Source: Morella rubra
Taxonomy: Eukaryota; Streptophyta; Magnoliopsida; Fagales; Myricaceae
Direction: 5' to 3'
DNA length: 64,000 nt
NCBI GenBank assembly: GCA_003952965.2
Contig: CM025850.1
Location: 13,445,544-13,509,543, forward strand
Shown: positions 58,601-64,000 of the stretch, in pieces
Numbering within the stretch: position 1 is the stretch's first letter
How the letters are laid out: every line of letters starts with the position of its first letter
The notes under the pieces: generated by a model
Databases searched by the model: none
Told to the model about the DNA's origin: nothing
Seen by the model: the letters and a program-made list of their open reading frames with translations, nothing else
Translations under genes and position numbers: made by a program

Positions 58601-61600
58601 GGGCACTAAACTCCCCCAAAGTGATGGTATAAATAAAAAGGTTCTCCCCACCACCCCAAATGGCAAGTTGAGAACTCAGTCTCCAAACTAATCACAAACT
58701 TTTAATAAAGGTGCTTTCGGGGGGTTATTAATTTAATTAAATTAAATTAATTTTTGTGGGGGGTATTATTTTAATATAATCGATTTGTTTAAAGCAAAGA
58801 TTTGAGGGCATTTAGGATTAGATTAATGGGATGAGACTTATTGGTCCGTACGGGGTAATGATGCTTCTCTTTGCTTCCCCATCCTTGGGTTTTATTTATT
58901 CCATACATTTTAGTTATGTGGAAAGTGGGAGCAATTGGATGGGCCATGCCATGGAAGCGGAGCAACCCACTGCGATCCTTTTGCTGGCAAACAGGACAGA
59001 CAGACCCGTGGCCAGTGGTTTGAGCACTCCCCCCCCATTTTCATGCATGAAGCACCACTTTTAATTAAACTGTTCATCTACCATTCCTCTAATCTTTTTA
59101 TACTTTTTTTTTTTCCCTCCTAAGCGAATGGAGTAAGGGACAACTAGTGTAGCAATCTTCTCTGGGCGTGACTATAAGAGCTCCTCCCACTGTAGAGTGT
59201 TCAGTTTTAGTCATAGCTACTACCCAATAGGCGAGTCTGTTACTACAACACCAGTAAGATCACCAGAGAGTCTCAGCCTGTCCACTAAGCTTAAGGTCAA
59301 GCTTTATTTTTATAAGCGATTTCAACTTATATCTACTCTCAAACTCCTAACCTTGAGGAAAGTGAACAATGAGTGGTACTAACTGGACTATAGCCCTACT
59401 TGCGTCTACTCTTTCTATACTTATTTAAATTGATAACCACATGATTGTAAATGTCATGATTTTTTCAGCTACTGTTTTAATTCGCATTGCTTAATTTTAA
59501 GAGGCCAGCTTGATTCATAAATGAATATTCTTCTTACATTATGGATTTGTCTCAAACACAGCTTATATATTAGAAAAAGTGATGCATTGTAACGACATAG
59601 GAAAGCGCTAGTTGCGTCTACACTTTGATTGATCTCAATAGAATAAGTGAAAGTTTATTCTTAAAGTTCTTTTGAAATTATTAAGGCCAGTTTTAACTTC
59701 TAACATGTCTCAATGCGAGATTTAATTATTTTTTATAGACTTGTCTTTCATTCCTTCTCTAGATTAGGGGTATCACATTTATATACTTTCAGAGAGTACT
59801 GGAGTAATAAAATATAAGTTGTCCAAACGGCGTGAAACAGAAATAACTAGCTCATCAAGCTGAATTAAGGTTCGATCTGCATATGTTACGTTGTAACCTA
59901 AATATCTACATATATAGTACTGAACAAATTTTCCGCTCTCTAGTGGACATAGAAATACTACTGAATCACGTCATTCCCTATTTCGTTTCTCTACTCTCTA
60001 TTTGTGATACAAAATCTCAACAGATATACCATCTACTCAAAAGAAGATATAAATATGCTATGCAAGAGTGTCTATAGATACACATATATGAGTATACACA
60101 AGTAGGATTACTATTGCCTATAATTTTTGTATCATTTTCTTGCAAAATGATTTCAAGCTCAAGGGCTTTTAGTAAACCCATTTGCTCGTTTTGGGTTTAT
60201 AGTATTAGTATATCTTGAATTTTAAGATTAACGAAACTACTTACTATTTACCCAAAAAAAAAAAAAAAACAAGAAGCAGTAGTACTATCAAAAGGATCTT
60301 ACACCTTTTTCAGATACACTAGCAGTTACTCAATGAATTAATTAAGGGTCTATGTTAACAAATGTGTACCTTAAGTACTGTTCAAAAACACATGGCTCTA
60401 ATTAAACATAAAACATTTGGTGTCACTATCTAAGATGGTCCCGATCATAACAGCATGATATTTTCTGATTTGGATATTTTGTGACTAGCCGACTTGCCTA
60501 ACTAATATCTATTATCTAAGATGGTCCCGAATTCACCACAAAAAGCCTGCGAAAACACATTTGACTTTGACTTCCAGAATTGTTTTATGGTTAATTATCG
60601 ACTGGTTAAGTCAAAACTGTCAACTCATCCACATTAGTAACTACCTTTGAGTGTGATCGATACAATCTATTGACTCTTTTTAACGAGATTGATAGGAGCA
60701 GATATATATAAGAACCGCTAGCTCTAACGACACTACTGTACACTATATGTTCGTAGCTTTCCATTTTCTAAAGTGAGTTTCTTAAATTTTGGATTATGAT
60801 TTCGAGGTATTCTTAATTTTTATTTTTATCCAAACTACATTATAGGCAATTGTGAAATCTGGAATAAAAAAGGTTGAATTTTATTTACTTTTAAGACTAA
60901 GATTTAAAAATATTATAAGATAAGGATTTGGTATGAACCTCTCCTTTAAGTATTTATTTATTGCTAAGCATGTAGCATTTAAATTTTTTTTGTTTAACCA
61001 CTAAAGTTTCAATCCACGTTATATCATTTAGGAGACATAATAATTTAAGCACTTTCCCATAAAAGGATGATGCCCAAAACTTCTCTCAAAACGACACATG
61101 CAAAGTTTTGAGCTAGATTTTTTTTTTTTTTTTGAGTAAATGGTAAGTAGTTTCATTAATTCCAAAAGTAAGATATATAATAAATCCAAAACAAGCAAAC
61201 TGGTAACTTAATTTCCCTTGCGCACTAAATCATTTTACAAATAAAATGATACAAAAATCAATTTAATTGGACTGTTTCTTTCTTTTGTTGGCGAAATGTG
61301 TTAACTAAAGTCATACGTACGTACACCATTAAAATAAAAATCTTCCACTAATTATTTGTTTTTTTTTGGTATTCTTGTTGTTGTTAGTAGACACCGAGTA
61401 GGACCCCAACACAAGAGCGAGACTTGAGTGCTTCCTATCCTTAAGTCACCACTTGGGGAGGCTTTTTCACAAAATAGTTTAGTTGTACGATTTTAACCTT
61501 AAAAATGGGAACATAAATCATCCAAAACTCGCATAACTAATTTTATGTGCTTAAATTCTTGACAGGAAGTCATAGTACGACGGTCCCCCAATATATTTAT

Positions 61601-61900
61601 AAATCACACTAAACCCAATACCCAAAAACGAATTCGAAGGCACGGAAGATCAAACATTTTAAATTATAAAAAAAAAAAAGTGAAAAGAAAATGGGGGGTT
61701 TTGTACTAGATTCTCATCCAAATCATAGTAATGTCTCCTGCCCCAATTACCAACATATGTTATGAGTCACCAAAGAGGCGTGTTCTCGAAAACCCATGAC
61801 CTTAGTCGCTTGCCGGGTAAAAAGAAGCCAACATTAAATTAATCCCCCCTGTAAAAAGCACTTTTTTTTTAATCCACCAAAGTTTTTTAGAATATAAAAA
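55601..61900. other. AT-rich intergenic DNA, no gene recognised
   Basis: Poly-A/T runs, short TA repeats, a TTAAATTAAATTAA run (58728-58752) and small dispersed direct repeats (for example 'ctatctaagatggtcccga' near 60428 and 60507; 'cctgagaatacct' near 58077 and 58205). No conserved protein or structured RNA was seen. Confidence 0.55.
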
Positions 61901-62480
61901 AAAAAAAAGAATAAACCCACCACATGTACTACGCAGTATAGCCCACATAGTACGACCACGAGAAAAGAAGCCAAAGTAGTGAAAGATGGAGGGAAAAAGT
62001 AGTTCTGTTTGAGCTGTTCGATGCAGGAGAGAGAGAGAGAGAGCCGAGTTTGTGCTGGGTGACAGAGCCTGCGACACGCTCGAGAGAGAGAAAGTATCGG
62101 GGAGGCAGGGGCACGTGTCGTGGTCTGAGAGAGAAGGGCGTGTAATGTATCAATGCGCTGGCTGACTTCTCGATGAGTGCATATGATGTTGATGACCAGA
62201 GGACACAGAGCACGTGTTGCGGTCTTCGTGAAGCATCAGTCCCATGAACATCTATCATGCTCCCCTCCCTCCCTCCCTCCCTCCCTCGCCTTTTCTTTGA
62301 TTTCTGTACTTCCCTCTCAACTTTACTTCCTCAGCACACTTTTGTTTTCACTTTTTGCGCATTGGAAGATTCTAACCGTTCTTTTTATTTCACCCTTCCA
62401 TATATATTTTTATTCACAAAAAATTAAACTTTGTCATCTCAAATTATTATTATTTTTTTCGGAGGAAGCCAAACCTTAGG
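61901..62480. promoter_or_regulatory. promoter-like island with paired G-boxes, GA and CCCT repeats
   Basis: Within otherwise AT-rich DNA lies a GC-richer segment with a GA microsatellite (about 62028-62042), a CCCT tandem repeat (62262-62287) and two CACGTG G-boxes at 62112 and 62211. The G-boxes sit in a shared 16-mer, GCACGTGTCGTGGTCT versus GCACGTGTTGCGGTCT. No coding exon was recognised next to it within the window, so its target is unknown. Confidence 0.35.
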
Positions 62481-64000
62481 ATAAGCTTGTATTTTGTTGG
62501 GGGGTTAAATTCAATCTTTAAAAATATTTTTTTTCTAAAAACAACAAATAATTCTTCGAAGGGATAAGGGGCATGACTGTTTACCAAATAATCAAACTAG
62601 ATTAGTTAAGTTCCAAACTATTGATAGATTTGCACTTTACATCTTAAATTAATATCTTACCATTAAAATTAATAAAAATAATAATACATATAATACAATA
62701 ATTGTTAAATTGAAATATAAAATGTAAACCGAAAGTAATTGAGATAGTTTGAAGTGTAAAATATAAAATTTAGTAGCGTGTGGTGCAAATTTCAAAAGAC
62801 ACGTGAGTTAAAAAGGTGAAAAGTGCAATTTTTCTTTTTATTTAGTAAACTTATTATTATTATAATAGAGCTCTCCTACGAACACTCTTTAGAAAATAGT
62901 TAGAAGATACTATTAAACTGCCTATTGACAAATTCACTTGTAAATTTATTGTAATTATATATTATGAATTTCAATTTTAGTATCTAGAAAATTTTTTTAT
63001 ATTTTTTTACCAGGATGATAAACCACTTACCACTTACCACAATCCACATATTGTTTTCTTAGTAAAGATGAAACCACTAATTTTTTTAATTATAGATTAG
63101 AAATTCAAAAGAATCAAGAATAGAATTATTTCAACTACATTGTGCAAGGCTCTATTAGCTTTTGAGGACATGAGTTCAATGATGTTTGATTGTAAAAATT
63201 TTGGTGATCGTAAAATTTTTAGAATGTTGGAGTTGGTAAAAAAGTGAAGAAATAGATTATTTGAATGAATTTTTTATATTTATTTAGAGTGAAAATTAAT
63301 GATTTGACGGTGAGAGATAGAATTTTAGAGAATTATTTTATTAAGGTGAAAATTTTTTATCCCTAAAATTTCTACTCCCAAACATCTCTTCCATATTTTG
63401 TGAAGTTCAAATTTATCTTCGCATCTTTTCAGGGAAAAAAGTATAATATATATATATAGATTAACTAGATTTGTAAGTTTTGTCTGGCCTTTTTGTCTTC
63501 CCAAATGGATTCTTATTCTAAATTTGACTGGGGAAAAAATATTGCACGGCCTCTATTTGAAATGAATCAAATTATGTGGTGGATAAGCATAAAATGTGGA
63601 TATCCGTCAGTCCATATGTATGCCACGTTATTGTTCTCTCTGACACTCTGTTACGCATAAATCACAAATTCTATCAAGATGTGACCCTATATTACCAAAT
63701 CAAGATATTGTTTAATTGAAAATACAGAAGCAAAAAAATCCTATCTTATTCTCAATATATACAAGAATTTTTGTTACTGGTCTTATTCATAATGATAGGA
63801 GTCTTTTACCTTCATTCGTTTTGGATAGTTTTTTATTTAGTATTTTAGTATTTGTTGTATTCACGATTTTCCTCCGTTGGAGTGAGGTTTCTTTAATAAA
63901 GTCACGGCAGTATATATATATCTACCCGAATCGTCTGCTAATCTTCTATTTTTTATGTTCAAGCAACTAATAAGTATAAGTAAATAGTTTATCCGTCACG
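62481..64000. other. AT-rich DNA with transposon-like blocks
   Basis: Segments at about 62580-62830 and 63180-63390 resemble the 'aaaattttg/caaaatttt' non-autonomous-element-like blocks at 34.1, 37.3 and 38.5 kb. No gene was recognised to the end of the window. Confidence 0.45.

Noticed and set aside
61802-62258. Minus-strand open frames of 91-109 codons near 62 kb
   Set aside because: Ser/Leu-rich products of GA/CT repeats without domain similarity; the region looks regulatory rather than coding.
1-64000. CRISPR arrays, operons, bacterial-type promoters or ribosome binding sites
   Set aside because: The window is plant nuclear DNA with spliced genes; the tandem repeats seen are two-copy duplications or microsatellites, not spaced arrays.

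Overview
The window is nuclear DNA of a flowering plant, a eudicot and probably a woody one. The genes have short exons with GT-AG introns and plant protein families. The intergenic DNA is long and AT-rich, with microsatellites and decayed plant transposons (hAT, Ty3/gypsy). I cannot name the species from sequence alone. Exon boundaries were worked out by hand from reading frame, splice sites and family conservation.

Layout. (1) 1-10.7 kb is a transposon-rich, rearranged region. A copy of the promoter, 5' UTR exon and much of the 5' UTR intron of the KH gene lies inverted at 247-1581, with its partner at 9362-10686 next to the real gene. Between them are a 4.57-kb hAT element with a perfect 8-bp target-site duplication (1582-6150), gypsy-type fragments in opposite orientations (6591-7003 minus, 9027-9367 plus), a gag-like remnant (7416-7715 minus) and a decayed F-box pseudogene (8385-8811 plus). 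(2) 9.4-16.3 kb: a five-KH-domain RNA-binding protein gene, plus strand, seven coding exons, 624 aa. (3) 19.9-28.1 kb: mitochondrial ornithine delta-aminotransferase, plus strand, ten exons, 467 aa. (4) 28-39.7 kb: AT-rich intergenic DNA with recent tandem duplications, no gene recognised. (5) 39.76-40.94 kb: an intronless F-box gene, plus strand. (6) 41-52.4 kb: gene-poor DNA with repeats. (7) 52.4-53.8 kb: a CIN-class TCP transcription factor gene of TCP2 type, minus strand, with a miR319 target site. (8) 54-64 kb: its 5' leader and upstream DNA, then AT-rich DNA with one possible promoter-like island near 62 kb and no recognised coding gene.

The gene order KH - OAT - F-box - TCP2 matches, from memory, two related Arabidopsis segments: At4g18375/At4g18380/At4g18390 (KH, F-box, TCP2) and At5g46170/At5g46180/At5g46190 (F-box, OAT, KH). 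The window therefore looks like the unreduced version of a block that Arabidopsis holds as two partly depleted duplicates. The four genes do not form a pathway. They cover RNA binding, arginine/ornithine catabolism, probable ubiquitin ligase targeting and leaf/organ growth control. The most unusual structure is the inverted duplication of the KH promoter around a mosaic transposon cluster, with a breakpoint at the hAT insertion site.
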